NCBI RefSeq assembly: GCF_012935695.1
Contig: NZ_CP052859.1
Span: 4,815,001-4,879,000 of the forward strand
Length of the DNA stretch: 64,000 bases
DNA from: Pseudomonas sp. ADAK18
Lineage (GTDB): Bacteria; Pseudomonadota; Gammaproteobacteria; Pseudomonadales; Pseudomonadaceae
Direction of reading: 5' to 3'
The position numbers and the translations under genes are program-made. The notes beneath the pieces were generated by a model that was not told the origin of the DNA, did no database searches, and worked only from the letters and a program-made list of their open reading frames with translations. Shown in pieces: positions 10,356-19,237 of this stretch. Positions within the stretch are counted from its first letter, which is position 1. Each line of letters starts with the position of its first letter.

Positions 10356-11197
10356 AGGAGCCGCCTGTGCCTATCGATACCCCTGACACCATTCCGGACA
10401 ACCCGTGGCTGGAACTGCGCCGCCTGACGCCCGCGCGAATTGCCCTGGGCCGCACCGGCACCAGCATCCCTACCGGTGCGCAGCTGGACTTCCAGTTTGC
10501 CCACGCTCAGGCGCGGGACGCCGTGCATCTGCCTTTCGACCATGCCGCCCTGAGCACTCAACTGACAGAACGCGGCCGCGATAGCCTGTTACTGCACAGC
10601 GCCGCCGTCGACCGTCACAGCTACCTGCAACGCCCGGACCAGGGGCGGCGCCTGAGTGACGAGTCGGCCCAAACCCTGCGCGATTACGCCCAAGCCAACC
10701 CGGGCGGTGTGGACCTGGCGGTAGTGGTGGCCGATGGTTTATCCGCTCTGGCGGTGCATAAACACACGTTGCCATTTCTGACGCGCATGGAGGAACAGAC
10801 CCATGCCGAAGGCTGGTCGCTGTCGCCGGTGATTCTGGTGGAGCAAGGCCGGGTGGCGGTGGCCGATGAAATCGGTCAGTTGCTGGGGGCAAAAATGGTG
10901 GTGATCCTGATCGGCGAACGGCCGGGGCTCAGCTCGCCGGATAGCTTGGGGCTGTACTTCACCTACAACCCCAAGGTCGGGCTGACCGATGCCTATCGCA
11001 ACTGCATTTCCAACGTGCGCCTGGAGGGCTTGAGCTACGGCATGGCAGCTCACCGACTGTTGTACTTGATGCGCGAAGCCTGTCGCCGACAGCTGTCCGG
11101 GGTCAATCTCAAGGATGAAGCCCAGGTTCAGACGATCGAATCGGACAATCCAGACCTGATGAAAGGCAACTTCCTGCTCAGCCCGCCGGAGGACTGA
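10352..11197 (+). CDS. eutC: Ethanolamine ammonia-lyase light chain EutC
   Basis: 281 residues from the ATG that overlaps the eutB stop (ATGA at 10352). An in-frame GTG at 10367 with AAGGAG six bases ahead is an alternative start giving 276 residues; the choice is not settled by sequence alone. Family features: [13 protein letters not shown] near the start, [18 protein letters not shown], then [32 protein letters not shown], and [18 protein letters not shown]. The small subunit closes the cobalamin site of EutB. A weak hairpin follows the stop. Confidence 0.95.
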   Translation: MKEPPVPIDTPDTIPDNPWLELRRLTPARIALGRTGTSIPTGAQLDFQFAHAQARDAVHLPFDHAALSTQLTERGRDSLLLHSAAVDRHSYLQRPDQGRRLSDESAQTLRDYAQANPGGVDLAVVVADGLSALAVHKHTLPFLTRMEEQTHAEGWSLSPVILVEQGRVAVADEIGQLLGAKMVVILIGERPGLSSPDSLGLYFTYNPKVGLTDAYRNCISNVRLEGLSYGMAAHRLLYLMREACRRQLSGVNLKDEAQVQTIESDNPDLMKGNFLLSPPED

Positions 11198-11288
11198 TCG
11201 CGACACGATTGCGATTTTTCACAGCTTTAGGCAGCATCAAGCCACGGCCGCTCGTGTCGTCATAGCCCATTGGAAGTTGAGGCCTAGC

Positions 11289-11747
11289 ATGCGGATTACT
11301 CAAGCGACCCTGGAACACCTGGACCTGTTGACTCCGCTGTTCGTCAAATACCGTGAGTTTTATGGGGCGCTGCCATTTCCTGACTCGTCTCGGGCCTTTC
11401 TGGAGAAGCGTCTGCGACGCAAGGAGTCGGTGATCTACCTGGCCCTGCCGGATGACGATGACAGCAAGTTGCTCGGGTTTTGTCAGCTGTATCCGAGTTT
11501 TTCGTCGCTCTCGCTGAAACGGGTGTGGATCCTCAACGATATCTACGTGGCCGAAGATGCCCGGCGACAGTTGGTCGCCGATAACCTGATGCGTACGGCG
11601 AAGAAGATGGCCAAGGAGACGAACGCCGTGCGCCTGCGGGTGTCGACCAGCAGTGACAATGAAGTGGCACAGAAGACCTATGAGTCGATTGGGTTTCGGG
11701 AAGACACGGAATTCAAGAACTATGTGCTGCCTCTCAGTGATGAGTAA
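11289..11747 (+). CDS. GNAT-family N-acetyltransferase
   Basis: 152 residues from the ATG at 11289; the TTG at 11277 in the same frame is a less likely start. GNAT architecture: FVKYREFYG in the first helix, FCQLYPSFSSLSLKRVWILNDIYVAEDARR (beta-4 and the start of the acetyl-CoA loop; the pyrophosphate loop here is AEDARRQLVADNLM), and SSDNEVAQKTYESIGFRED near the end. Substrate unknown. It sits after eutC, as PA4026 does, with its own gap of about 90 bp, and is followed by a REP doublet. Confidence 0.82.
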   Translation: MRITQATLEHLDLLTPLFVKYREFYGALPFPDSSRAFLEKRLRRKESVIYLALPDDDDSKLLGFCQLYPSFSSLSLKRVWILNDIYVAEDARRQLVADNLMRTAKKMAKETNAVRLRVSTSSDNEVAQKTYESIGFREDTEFKNYVLPLSDE

Positions 11748-11782
11748 CCCCGATTAATCCAACACTGGAGGCTATTCGCGAT

Positions 11783-11889
11783 TGCTTGTAGCCGCTGCCG
11801 AGGCACGAGGCTGCGATGGGTTGCGAAGCGGCCCCAAGCGGTCTACGGACCCGCATCGCAGCCTCGTGCCTGCGCAGCGGCTACAAGCA
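11783..11889. repeat. REP/inverted repeat with ~38-bp arms
   Basis: The left arm 11783-11820 (TGCTTGTAGCCGCTGC start) and right arm 11852-11889 are inverted copies with few mismatches, built on the motif GGCACGAGGCTGCGAT, a second REP family found widely in fluorescens-group genomes. It lies between the acetyltransferase and dedA and may end transcription of the former. Confidence 0.75.
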
Positions 11890-11953
11890 GCGACAAGAAC
11901 ACCCCGCGACATCCCCCGCTACAAAACCAACACGCTTTTCACCTCTCTATCCG

Positions 11954-11959
11954 TATAAT
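11954..11959 (+). promoter_or_regulatory. Likely -10 box of dedA
   Basis: A perfect TATAAT, about 105 bp before the dedA ATG. No convincing -35 is seen at 16-18 bp upstream. The leader between it and the ATG is GC-rich with a short inverted GGGG/CCCC pair (11972-11996), of unknown meaning. Confidence 0.4.
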
Positions 11960-12063
11960 GCCGAGCTTTCTGGGGCGTAAGAAATACGGTAACCCCGTGT
12001 AGCCTTATTACCCGAAGCCTCCGCACAGGTCCGCTGAGTCGGCCATTCACACAGGTGCCATCC

Positions 12064-12720
12064 ATGGATTTCAACCCGCTCGACCTTATCCTGCATCTCG
12101 ACGTGTACCTCGACATGCTGGTAACCAACTACGGTCCGTGGATCTACGCCATTCTGTTCCTGGTGATTTTTTGCGAAACCGGTCTGGTGGTCATGCCATT
12201 CCTGCCGGGTGATTCCCTGCTGTTTATCGCCGGCGCCGTAGCCGCTGGTGGTGGCATGGATCCAGTCTTGCTGGGCGGCCTGCTGATGCTGGCGGCGATC
12301 CTCGGCGACAGTACCAACTACGTCATCGGACGAACGGCCGGGGAACGCTTGTTCAGCAACCCCAACTCAAAAATCTTCCGTCGCGACTACCTGCAAAAAA
12401 CCCACGATTTCTACGACAAGCACGGCGGCAAAACCGTGACCCTGGCGCGCTTCCTGCCGATCCTGCGGACTTTCGCACCGTTCGTCGCAGGCATCGCCAA
12501 AATGCCTTATCCGCGATTCTTCGGTTTCAGTGTCTTCGGCACCGTCATCTGGGTCGGCGGCCTGGTCACCCTCGGCTACTTCTTCGGTAACGTACCGTTT
12601 ATCAAGAAAAACCTGTCACTGCTGGTGGTGTTTATCATCCTGCTGTCCCTGGTGCCGATGATCATTGGCGTGGTCCGCAGCCGTTTCAGCCGCACCTCGT
12701 CCGAAGCCAACACGCACTGA
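12064..12720 (+). CDS. DedA-family inner-membrane protein
   Basis: 218 residues with several membrane spans. DedA signatures: FCETGLVVMPFLPGDSLLFIAGAVAA, ILGDSTNYVIGRTAGERLF, then the FYDKHGGKTVTLARFLPILRTFAPFVAGIAKMPYPRFFGFSVFGTVIWV stretch containing the conserved acidic and arginine residues of DedA/Tvp38 proteins. Family members are proposed lipid carriers (undecaprenyl phosphate or phosphatidyl lipids) that depend on proton motive force. The downstream mtfA starts 6 bp after the stop, so they form an operon. Start chosen at the ATG giving MDFNPLDLILHLDVYLD. Confidence 0.92.
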   Translation: MDFNPLDLILHLDVYLDMLVTNYGPWIYAILFLVIFCETGLVVMPFLPGDSLLFIAGAVAAGGGMDPVLLGGLLMLAAILGDSTNYVIGRTAGERLFSNPNSKIFRRDYLQKTHDFYDKHGGKTVTLARFLPILRTFAPFVAGIAKMPYPRFFGFSVFGTVIWVGGLVTLGYFFGNVPFIKKNLSLLVVFIILLSLVPMIIGVVRSRFSRTSSEANTH

Positions 12721-12726
12721 CCCACG

Positions 12727-13539
12727 ATGTGGTCCCTCAGCGCCTGGCGTCGCCGGCGCCTTCTGGCCAAGCACCCGATTGCCGATGACACCTGGCAGCG
12801 GGTGCGCCAGCACCTGACCTTTCTCGACGGCATCAGCGTCGAGCAGGATCAATGGCTGCGTGAAGCCTGCGTAGTCTTTCTGGCTGAAAAACACCTCACT
12901 GCCCTGCCCGGCGTCGAACTGCACCAGGAACAACGCCTGCTGCTCGCCGCCCAGGCGCAACTGCCGCTGATGAACCTCGGTGATCTCGACTGGTATCAAG
13001 GCTTCCACGAAATCGTCCTCTACCCCGACGACTTCCTCAGCCCCCAGCGCCACCGTGACGCCAGCGGCGTCGAACACGAATGGAACGGCGAACACAGCGG
13101 CGAAGCCTGGCAGCAAGGCCCGGTAATCCTGGCGTGGCCCGGCGTATTGGCCAGCGGCAACTGGGAAGGCTACAACCTGGTGATCCACGAACTGGCCCAC
13201 AAACTGGACATGCTCAACGGCGACGCCAATGGCCTGCCACCGTTGCACAACGACATGCGTGTGCAGGAATGGGCCAGCGTAATGCAAAGCGCCTACGACG
13301 ACCTGAACCGTCAACTTGACCGCAACCCCGACGCCGAGACACCCATTGACCCCTACGCCGCAGAGAACCCGGCGGAGTTCTTCGCCGTCACCAGTGAATA
13401 TTTTTTCAGTGCCCCGGATTTGCTGGTCAGCACTTATCCACAGGTCTACGCGCAACTGAGCCGCTTTTACCGCCAGGATCCATTGGCCCGCCTCACCCAA
13501 CTGCAAGCCAGCGACCCACGCTATCAAGCGCAACACTGA
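12727..13539 (+). CDS. mtfA: MtfA-like zinc metallopeptidase (M90)
   Basis: 270 residues. The zinc site is plain: VIHELAHKLDMLNG (HExxH, residues ~156-160), with a downstream Glu in NPAEFFAVTSEYFF as third ligand, which is the M90/MtfA arrangement related to anthrax lethal factor. In E. coli MtfA binds the glucose-PTS repressor Mlc; the role in Pseudomonas is not established. It lacks a signal peptide and is cytosolic. Coupled to dedA by a 6-bp gap and a weak ribosome site. Confidence 0.9.
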   Translation: MWSLSAWRRRRLLAKHPIADDTWQRVRQHLTFLDGISVEQDQWLREACVVFLAEKHLTALPGVELHQEQRLLLAAQAQLPLMNLGDLDWYQGFHEIVLYPDDFLSPQRHRDASGVEHEWNGEHSGEAWQQGPVILAWPGVLASGNWEGYNLVIHELAHKLDMLNGDANGLPPLHNDMRVQEWASVMQSAYDDLNRQLDRNPDAETPIDPYAAENPAEFFAVTSEYFFSAPDLLVSTYPQVYAQLSRFYRQDPLARLTQLQASDPRYQAQH

Positions 13540-13584
13540 CGGCTGTACGACGTCTGGCGCATGGCATCAGCCGCAGAATATGCC

Positions 13585-13590
13585 TATAAT
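13585..13590 (+). promoter_or_regulatory. Likely -10 box of ppa
   Basis: TATAAT preceded by TGCC, 61 bp before the ppa ATG; it lies in the mtfA-ppa gap, so ppa probably has its own promoter. The -35 side is not obvious. Confidence 0.45.
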
Positions 13591-13650
13591 CGCCGCCACT
13601 TTCAGGCCAATCCGGCCAAGTTTTATGGCCAACTACGGGGGCAACGCCCA

Positions 13651-14178
13651 ATGAGCTACAGCAAGATTCCGGCTGGCAAAGACCTGCCGAACGACATCTA
13701 CGTCGCGATCGAAATTCCGGCCAACCACGCGCCGATCAAATACGAAATCGACAAAGACAGCGACTGCCTGTTCGTTGACCGTTTCATGGCCACCCCAATG
13801 TTCTACCCGGCCAACTACGGTTTCATCCCCAACACCCTGGCTGACGACGGTGATCCCCTCGACGTGCTGGTCGTGACTCCTTATCCGGTCACCCCAGGTT
13901 CGGTCATCCGCGCTCGCCCGGTTGGCATCCTGCACATGACCGACGACGGCGGCGGCGATGCCAAAGTCATCGCAGTGCCACACGACAAGCTGTCCCAGCT
14001 GTACGTCGACGTGAAGGAATACACCGACCTGCCGCCACTGCTGCTGGAACAGATCAAGCACTTCTTCGAGAACTACAAAGACCTCGAAAAAGGCAAATGG
14101 GTGAAGATCGAAGGTTGGGGCAACGCAGACGCCGCCCGTGCCGAGATCATGAAGTCGGTAGCCGCCTACAAAGGCTGA
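13651..14178 (+). CDS. ppa: Inorganic pyrophosphatase
   Basis: 175 residues, the family I bacterial length. The start at 13651 ([25 protein letters not shown]) matches homologues. The active-site motif [10 protein letters not shown] (Asp residues binding Mg2+) is intact, with YEIDKDS and [12 protein letters not shown] upstream of it and the [14 protein letters not shown] segment near the end. It hydrolyses pyrophosphate to drive biosynthesis. A strong terminator follows; this is the last core gene before the accessory region. Confidence 0.97.
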   Translation: MSYSKIPAGKDLPNDIYVAIEIPANHAPIKYEIDKDSDCLFVDRFMATPMFYPANYGFIPNTLADDGDPLDVLVVTPYPVTPGSVIRARPVGILHMTDDGGGDAKVIAVPHDKLSQLYVDVKEYTDLPPLLLEQIKHFFENYKDLEKGKWVKIEGWGNADAARAEIMKSVAAYKG

Positions 14179-14210
14179 TACCTACTACTCATTGCGCAAG
14201 CGATAAAAAA

Positions 14211-14237
14211 AGCCCCGATCATTCGGGGCTTTTTTTG
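14211..14237 (+). terminator. Rho-independent terminator of ppa
   Basis: Stem AGCCCCGA/TCGGGGCT around a small loop followed by seven T, 32 bp after the ppa stop. The A-run in front of the stem makes it work in both directions. Confidence 0.9.
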
Positions 14238-14402
14238 TGCGAAAAACACAAACATCCACTCAACTAAATAAACAAAAACCAGTTCAATGTTTAACTAATA
14301 ACATGGAGAGAAAGATCAATCATGCAATAAGGAAATACCTACAAAAGCATCTCAACGCATAGTTTATTTGATCTAGTTTTCCGGCCAGTAAACTCTGCGT
14401 TT

Positions 14403-15176
14403 ATGAATACATCAGGTGATCGCTTAAGAGCGCTACTTCGGGAAGTTCATCTTTCCGCTTCCGACTTCGCCAAGAACCGCGGTGTCACGCCCCAGCACGT
14501 GAACAACTGGTTCAAACGCGGCGTCCCCATGGGCCGACTTGAGGAGTTCGCCGAACTGCTGTGCGTCACCAGCCGCTGGCTGCGCACCGGCGAAGGCCCT
14601 AAACATCCACTCATAACCTTCCAACCGATAAACCCCGACGCCAGCAACGCGCACCCCGCTCGAGAAGACAACGGCAACTACCTCGTCACTCCGGCCTGCG
14701 GACCGGAAAAAATCGACGTGGAAATCCCCCTCCACAGCTCCTTCAATTCACAAGAAAGCATCCGGCTCTCGCTGCAAACCCTTGAAACCCTCAACGTCGC
14801 TCCCGAACGCGCCTTGGGCGCCTACATGATCGGCAATAGCATGATCGACATCATCCAGGACGGCTCCACCCTCGCCATCGATCGCGGCCGCACCCGAATC
14901 ATCGACGGCGCAATCTACGCCCTCGAACACGACGGCATGCTGCGCATCAAACACCTCTACAACCGACCCGGCGGTGGCCTGCGCTTGCGTAGCCACAACA
15001 GCGCCGAGCATCCCGACGAGTTTCTGACCTACGACCAACGGCACGAACAGAACCTGAATATCCTGGGTTGGGTATTCTGGTGGTCCACCCTCAATCATTG
15101 CCTGCCGCCCGTACCGCTGGATGAGCATCTACTGGGCTACGAAGGCTCTAAATCGGATCTGAAGCTGGGAAATTGA
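14403..15176 (+). CDS. LexA/CI-like repressor (XRE HTH + S24 peptidase-like)
   Basis: 257 residues. An N-terminal HTH (SASDFAKNRGVTPQHVNNWFKRGVP, residues ~18-42) is followed by a linker and a C-terminal S24-type domain. In that domain GNSMIDIIQDGSTLAID contains the catalytic-type Ser (GNSM) and the Lys lies in MLRIKHLYN, so RecA-stimulated self-cleavage is plausible. Such proteins repress prophage or pyocin genes. No structural phage genes are next to it, so it may be a leftover prophage repressor or a regulator of the neighbouring integrative element. The 160 bp before it is AT-rich and probably holds its operator. Confidence 0.85.
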   Translation: MNTSGDRLRALLREVHLSASDFAKNRGVTPQHVNNWFKRGVPMGRLEEFAELLCVTSRWLRTGEGPKHPLITFQPINPDASNAHPAREDNGNYLVTPACGPEKIDVEIPLHSSFNSQESIRLSLQTLETLNVAPERALGAYMIGNSMIDIIQDGSTLAIDRGRTRIIDGAIYALEHDGMLRIKHLYNRPGGGLRLRSHNSAEHPDEFLTYDQRHEQNLNILGWVFWWSTLNHCLPPVPLDEHLLGYEGSKSDLKLGN

Positions 15177-15220
15177 AGCGAAGGTGGGTATAGTGCGCGG
15201 CACATTTGGCAGGGGTTGGC

Positions 15221-15334
15221 GTGAAGCCGAGCGCCCTGCCCGGCGATGCGGAGGAGTTCCCGCTGATGCCCCCTATCACCCGGATGAGAGTCAGGGTGAA
15301 TGATTTGAAGGCTGGTGAGGTTTACCAAAAATAG
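15221..15334 (+). CDS. Possible 37-residue small protein
   Basis: A short frame GTG...TAG (VKPSALPGDAEEF start) with AGGGG five bases before the GTG and a clean terminator 18 bp after the stop. Its third-position GC is high, as in real Pseudomonas genes. The next upstream in-frame stop is at 15191. I do not recognise it, and a GTG start leaves doubt; the terminator just after it is the main support. Confidence 0.4.
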   Translation: MKPSALPGDAEEFPLMPPITRMRVRVNDLKAGEVYQK

Positions 15335-15352
15335 ATTGAACCAGTCCCCGAG

Positions 15353-15376
15353 AAGCCGGCCACAAGCCGGCTTTTT
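15353..15376 (+). terminator. Rho-independent terminator
   Basis: Perfect 8-bp stem AAGCCGGC/GCCGGCTT with a 5-nt loop and a T-run. It ends transcription from the repressor and the small frame at 15221 before the integrase. Confidence 0.85.
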
Positions 15377-15543
15377 AATTGTCCGAAATAATCCTATCCC
15401 ATCCAAGAATCTTCCTGATAGCTTAGCTATTCCGGGGCTTTCAGGCATCCCCCTGTCCGATGGTGTTCAACGCCATTTGACCTCATCCGACGATGAAGTG
15501 GGGGGACAGTTGGGGGGACAAAAGGGACGACAGGGGAAAACCG

Positions 15544-16758
15544 ATGGGTAAGCTGAATCCGAAACAAGTCGAAAACCTGACCGACCCCGGCACCTATGAA
15601 GATGGTGATGGGCTTCGCTTGGTCGTCAAACCTACCGGGCGTAAATCCTGGCTGCTTCGCTTCCAACTGGCGGGCCGTCGTAGAGAGATGGGGCTGGGCT
15701 CATTCCCTGAGGTGAGTCTCAAGAAGGCCAGGCAAGATGCCAGTGCTAAACGCAGCCAACTGAGTGATGGCATCGATCCCTTGGCTGCCAGAGACGTAGA
15801 GCGAGCGACCCAACGGGAAGCCCAGCGTGCAAGTGAAGCCAAGCAACTGAGGTTCGAAACGCTCGCAATGGAATACCGTGATGCTCACGGTGCCGCGTGG
15901 TCAGAGAAATGGCGTAAAGGCTGGCTGCGAAAGCTGGAGCTGTATGCGTTTAATCAAATAGGCAAGCTGTCAGCCGAAGACATCGGTACTCCCGAAGTAC
16001 TCAAGGTTTTACAACCTATCTGGGCCACCAAGACCAGAACCGCTGACGAGGTTCGCGGCCAGATTGAGCAAGTTCTGGATGCAGCCAAGGCACGCAACCT
16101 GCGACAGGGTGAGAACCCTGCTCGCTGGCGCGGGCATTTGGACAACCTGCTGAGCCGTTCTGAAAAGAGGAAGGCTCGGAAGCGTGAGCACTTTGAAGCC
16201 TTGAGCTGGCAGGAAGTGCCCGATTTGATAATAAAACTCAGGGCAAACTCAACACCTCCGTCTCAGGCGGCTCAACTCCTGATCATGACGAGCGCACGCG
16301 CCCACATGGTCAGGTTTGCTCGTTGGGATGAGTTTGATCTAGCGGCCGGAACTTGGTCACTCCCAGATGAGCGAATGAAGATGCGAGTAGCTTTCGTGAT
16401 TCCGCTTTCCAAAGAGGTCGTAAAGCTGGTGAGGAGCATTCCGAGAAATGAAGGAAGCGCCTTTTTATTCCCTGGTCAAGGCAAGACAGGTGTCATGCAC
16501 GCAAACGCAGTACGAACGCTCTTACATGGCATGGGGTACAAGCACATCACAAGACACGGCTTTCGTTCCTCATTTCGAGACTGGGCTGGGGAATGCACCA
16601 ATTACCCACGCGAGGTATGTGAGATGGCGCTTGCGCATGATGAACGTGACCAAACCGAAGGAGCCTACTCACGCTCGGATTTTCTGGATAAGCGTCGCGC
16701 CCTGATGAACGACTGGAGTGACTTTTTAAACACTTCCATAAAAGCCTCCAAACCCTGA
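15544..16758 (+). CDS. int: Tyrosine-recombinase integrase (P4 type, DUF4102 arm-binding domain)
   Basis: 404 residues from the ATG at 15544 (MGKLNPKQVENLTDPG). The N-terminal arm-binding domain has the P4-integrase pattern YEDGDGLRLVVKPTGRKSWLLRFQLAGRRREMGLGSFPEVSLKKAR. The catalytic domain shows the first Arg in TSARAHMVRFARWDEF, the HGFR box in TRHGFRSSFRDWA, His in ALAH, and the Tyr nucleophile in EGAYSRSD. It would integrate the element at an att site. No tRNA gene is visible beside it; the direct repeat that defines the element ends was not found by eye. Confidence 0.92.
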   Translation: MGKLNPKQVENLTDPGTYEDGDGLRLVVKPTGRKSWLLRFQLAGRRREMGLGSFPEVSLKKARQDASAKRSQLSDGIDPLAARDVERATQREAQRASEAKQLRFETLAMEYRDAHGAAWSEKWRKGWLRKLELYAFNQIGKLSAEDIGTPEVLKVLQPIWATKTRTADEVRGQIEQVLDAAKARNLRQGENPARWRGHLDNLLSRSEKRKARKREHFEALSWQEVPDLIIKLRANSTPPSQAAQLLIMTSARAHMVRFARWDEFDLAAGTWSLPDERMKMRVAFVIPLSKEVVKLVRSIPRNEGSAFLFPGQGKTGVMHANAVRTLLHGMGYKHITRHGFRSSFRDWAGECTNYPREVCEMALAHDERDQTEGAYSRSDFLDKRRALMNDWSDFLNTSIKASKP

Positions 16759-16870
16759 GCGTGATTCGCCCCCCACTATCACCTGTAAAAGTAGTATGTT
16801 GCTCTCCAAAACCACACAAACTAACGAATTGCGCGACACTGTATCAATGAGCATCGCCAAGGACTGCACT

Positions 16871-17590
16871 ATGACCAAAGCAACTCAGCCACTATTTCCA
16901 CCACATCAAATCACAGCGAGCATGAATGAAAGCATAGGCAACACTACAGTTGTTGAAGCTATTGCTAGAAACCACAGCATGCTTCGAGATCACTTTTTTG
17001 ATTCGTTACTTGACCTCGATCACTATATTCAACTACTAGAGGGCATCCGCGCAGTCACAGGTAACCCAGCACTACAAGCCGAACTAGAGACTCGATGGGA
17101 AAACGAAGACATACAGCAGGATGAAGAATTCAACACACTGTTGCATCAAGTGAGATATGCGTGCCTTTACCTTGAGCTGGGGAGCACCGCTGAGGCACAA
17201 AAAAACCGTGATCGGGCATGGGCTTTCACCAACTATGCCAGTGTAATGGTCGGCGAGATCATAGAAAAATCTGCAGCCTTCCAAAATGCAATCGAAGCAG
17301 ATAATCGTTCGAGCCAGAACAGTAGAAATGCTCAAGCACGAAACAAATCTATCCTTCTGGTAAAAGACGAGGCAGCAAGACTACTAGTGGAGCGACAACC
17401 TGAGGATGGGTGGCCAACAAAGATTAAAGCCGTTTACCACCTTGAAGATCCTTTGGCCGAGTTTATTGAAAAAAATAACATTCCTGCTCTAAAGATCTCA
17501 AATATTGAGAAATGGCTGATCGCGTGGCTACGTGAAGATATACTCGTTAATCAGGCTTGGGAAAAAACCAAGCATGCTAAAGCACGATAA
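16871..17590 (+). CDS. Hypothetical protein between integrase and YagK-like gene
   Basis: 239 residues from the ATG at 16871, chosen because AAGGA lies 7 bp before it; earlier in-frame ATGs at 16796 and 16847 lack a ribosome site. The protein is acidic and probably all-helical and soluble, with no signal peptide or membrane segment. It has no motif I recognise. Codon use is poorer in GC than the core region. By position it could be cargo of the integrative element, for example a defence or regulatory gene; this is only a positional guess. Confidence 0.6.
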   Translation: MTKATQPLFPPHQITASMNESIGNTTVVEAIARNHSMLRDHFFDSLLDLDHYIQLLEGIRAVTGNPALQAELETRWENEDIQQDEEFNTLLHQVRYACLYLELGSTAEAQKNRDRAWAFTNYASVMVGEIIEKSAAFQNAIEADNRSSQNSRNAQARNKSILLVKDEAARLLVERQPEDGWPTKIKAVYHLEDPLAEFIEKNNIPALKISNIEKWLIAWLREDILVNQAWEKTKHAKAR

Positions 17591-17670
17591 AGTCTAGATT
17601 AGCGGCATTGAATTTTATTCATCGACCAGACTGCCTTCAGCGCCTCTAGGGGGCCTCTGCGGTGATACCC

Positions 17671-18741
17671 CTAGACCATGCGCTCCCTTGACGACGAAAC
17701 AGCCCTTGACCTACCACGGGTGCCTTTGGGGGCAGGGCTTAACCCTTTGCCCATACCCCGGCCTTGAGTTTGCAGCTTCATGTAAAGGTCCGTTTTCGTG
17801 AGGTAGATCACCGCGCCTCGCAAAGCCTCACGTAACGCGGACTGAGTATGGTCGATCATCCCGACCCCACAGGTCTTGTAGGCGTGCTTGTTCGCATTGC
17901 AGTTGAAATACAGACCACGCCCTTTCGTGACTACATCCGCCCAATACTCACCCACCCGCCTAGCCAGGGTCACGTCTTCTCGAACCTTGGATCCATCAAA
18001 GAAAAACATCATGTGGTAATGGAAGCCCTTCTCCGGTCCGTGTTCCAGCTTCCAGATGTAACCCACCAAATCGTCAAACAATTTGTTCGACCTGGCGTTC
18101 CCGAACAGGCGCTCTCGATCTTGCTTAGCAACTGCCTGCGTAGTTTTGGAGTTCTCTTTCGAGTAGGAAAGATCAACCCTCAGCACCAGCAGCCTGGAGT
18201 AGCGCTCAAACAAAGAATCAACGTACCCGGTGAGCTCCTTATAGTTTTTGTTGCTTGATCGCTGATAGCTATTGAGCCGAGCTTGGAAAGCTTTAGTCTT
18301 GACACTTTTACGAATCTGACTCACACACTCATTTAAATGCTTCACGAGCATTTCAGCTTCATTAATAGGCCTTTCAAACCTCCAGGTCATGCAGTGGTAG
18401 TACAGATCAAACTCTTTAATCTTACTCATCGCCATCTCCAGATATGGCTCAAGCGTATAAAGAGCGTTGAACCAGTTATCGTCCGGCATGTGTAGCCTTA
18501 CCAACCTGAGCAACAATTTACCGGAAGGGTAGCTTTCCAGACTTGCGTTACCAAACTCATCTGTCGCAGTTAGTCTGAACGCATCTCCTTGCGACCTCAC
18601 TAGCCTTCCTACAATGGAAGAAGCGTCTTTCAATGTACAGATCAATCCTGCGTCTACAGCTCCTACCTGACCAACACCCTCTACGTTTACGTCCATCTTA
18701 CTCACGAGCGCCGTATAGCGCTCCTCAATGTCAACACTCAT
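17671..18741 (-). CDS. YagK/YfjJ C-terminal domain protein (inovirus Gp2-like)
   Basis: 356 residues. The central part (residues ~185-310) fits the YagK/YfjJ family: LLVLRVDLSYSK, then KLEHGPEKGFHYHMMFFFDGSKV with an H-x-H motif, and YWADVVTKGRGLYFNCN. Proteins of this family are encoded on P4-like satellites and inoviruses and are suspected replication or primase-associated factors; the HxH strand resembles HUH nucleases, though no catalytic Tyr is assigned here. The basic tail (RGRSRAVSSSRERMV) suggests nucleic-acid binding. A perfect 18-bp palindrome sits 31 bp before its start. Confidence 0.75.
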   Translation of the reverse strand: MSVDIEERYTALVSKMDVNVEGVGQVGAVDAGLICTLKDASSIVGRLVRSQGDAFRLTATDEFGNASLESYPSGKLLLRLVRLHMPDDNWFNALYTLEPYLEMAMSKIKEFDLYYHCMTWRFERPINEAEMLVKHLNECVSQIRKSVKTKAFQARLNSYQRSSNKNYKELTGYVDSLFERYSRLLVLRVDLSYSKENSKTTQAVAKQDRERLFGNARSNKLFDDLVGYIWKLEHGPEKGFHYHMMFFFDGSKVREDVTLARRVGEYWADVVTKGRGLYFNCNANKHAYKTCGVGMIDHTQSALREALRGAVIYLTKTDLYMKLQTQGRGMGKGLSPAPKGTRGRSRAVSSSRERMV

Positions 18742-19237
18742 AAGCGCACACCATCACTTCTCCAGACACTCGGTATTCAATTGAATACCACTCACTTACT
18801 TGATTACTGATCAACCCTATACACTTCGTTTTTTTACACACCTCCTACTCACATACTCGTGCTCATCAACAGTCAAAGGTTGTCATTAAGACATGACAAC
18901 ACCAACCTACTAACAAGATGACTACCATTACAACACTGCTAACTGCAACACCACCTATACTAACGCCACCCACAACACTGGCAATTATTATCATCACCAC
19001 TAAGTGGTAATCACTGACACTACTACCCCACCAATACTACTAATTATTAATCTAATTACTAATAACATATAAACCAGAAATAATAATGCGATAAACCCCT
19101 AATCAAAGCACTATCAACAACGGGTAATTCAATCTAAACAGAGCAGAATTTCATATACAGAGTTAGTGCGAGATCTCAACACAAAATAGCTAAGGCTTTT
19201 TCAGCCCCCACAACTTAATAACGTTCCAGTTCAATAC
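18742..19237. other. AT-rich, A/C-biased intergenic region with palindromes
   Basis: About 500 bp without a supported gene. The stretch 18880-19100 is rich in repeated ACT/ACA/ACC triplets and AT runs, unlike the flanks. It contains a perfect 13-bp palindrome ACCACTAAGTGGT (18996-19008) and the 18-bp palindrome at 18772. It may be the replication or control region of the element; no true iterons were identified. Confidence 0.5.
18772..18789. promoter_or_regulatory. Perfect 18-bp palindrome GGTATTCAATTGAATACC
   Basis: A perfect dyad lying 31 bp upstream of the YagK-like gene start, where a promoter would be. Probably an operator for AlpA or another element-encoded regulator. Confidence 0.6.

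Noticed and set aside
15377..15543. tRNA gene or att site beside the integrase
   Set aside because: No cloverleaf could be formed and no direct repeat was found by eye, so no att site is claimed.
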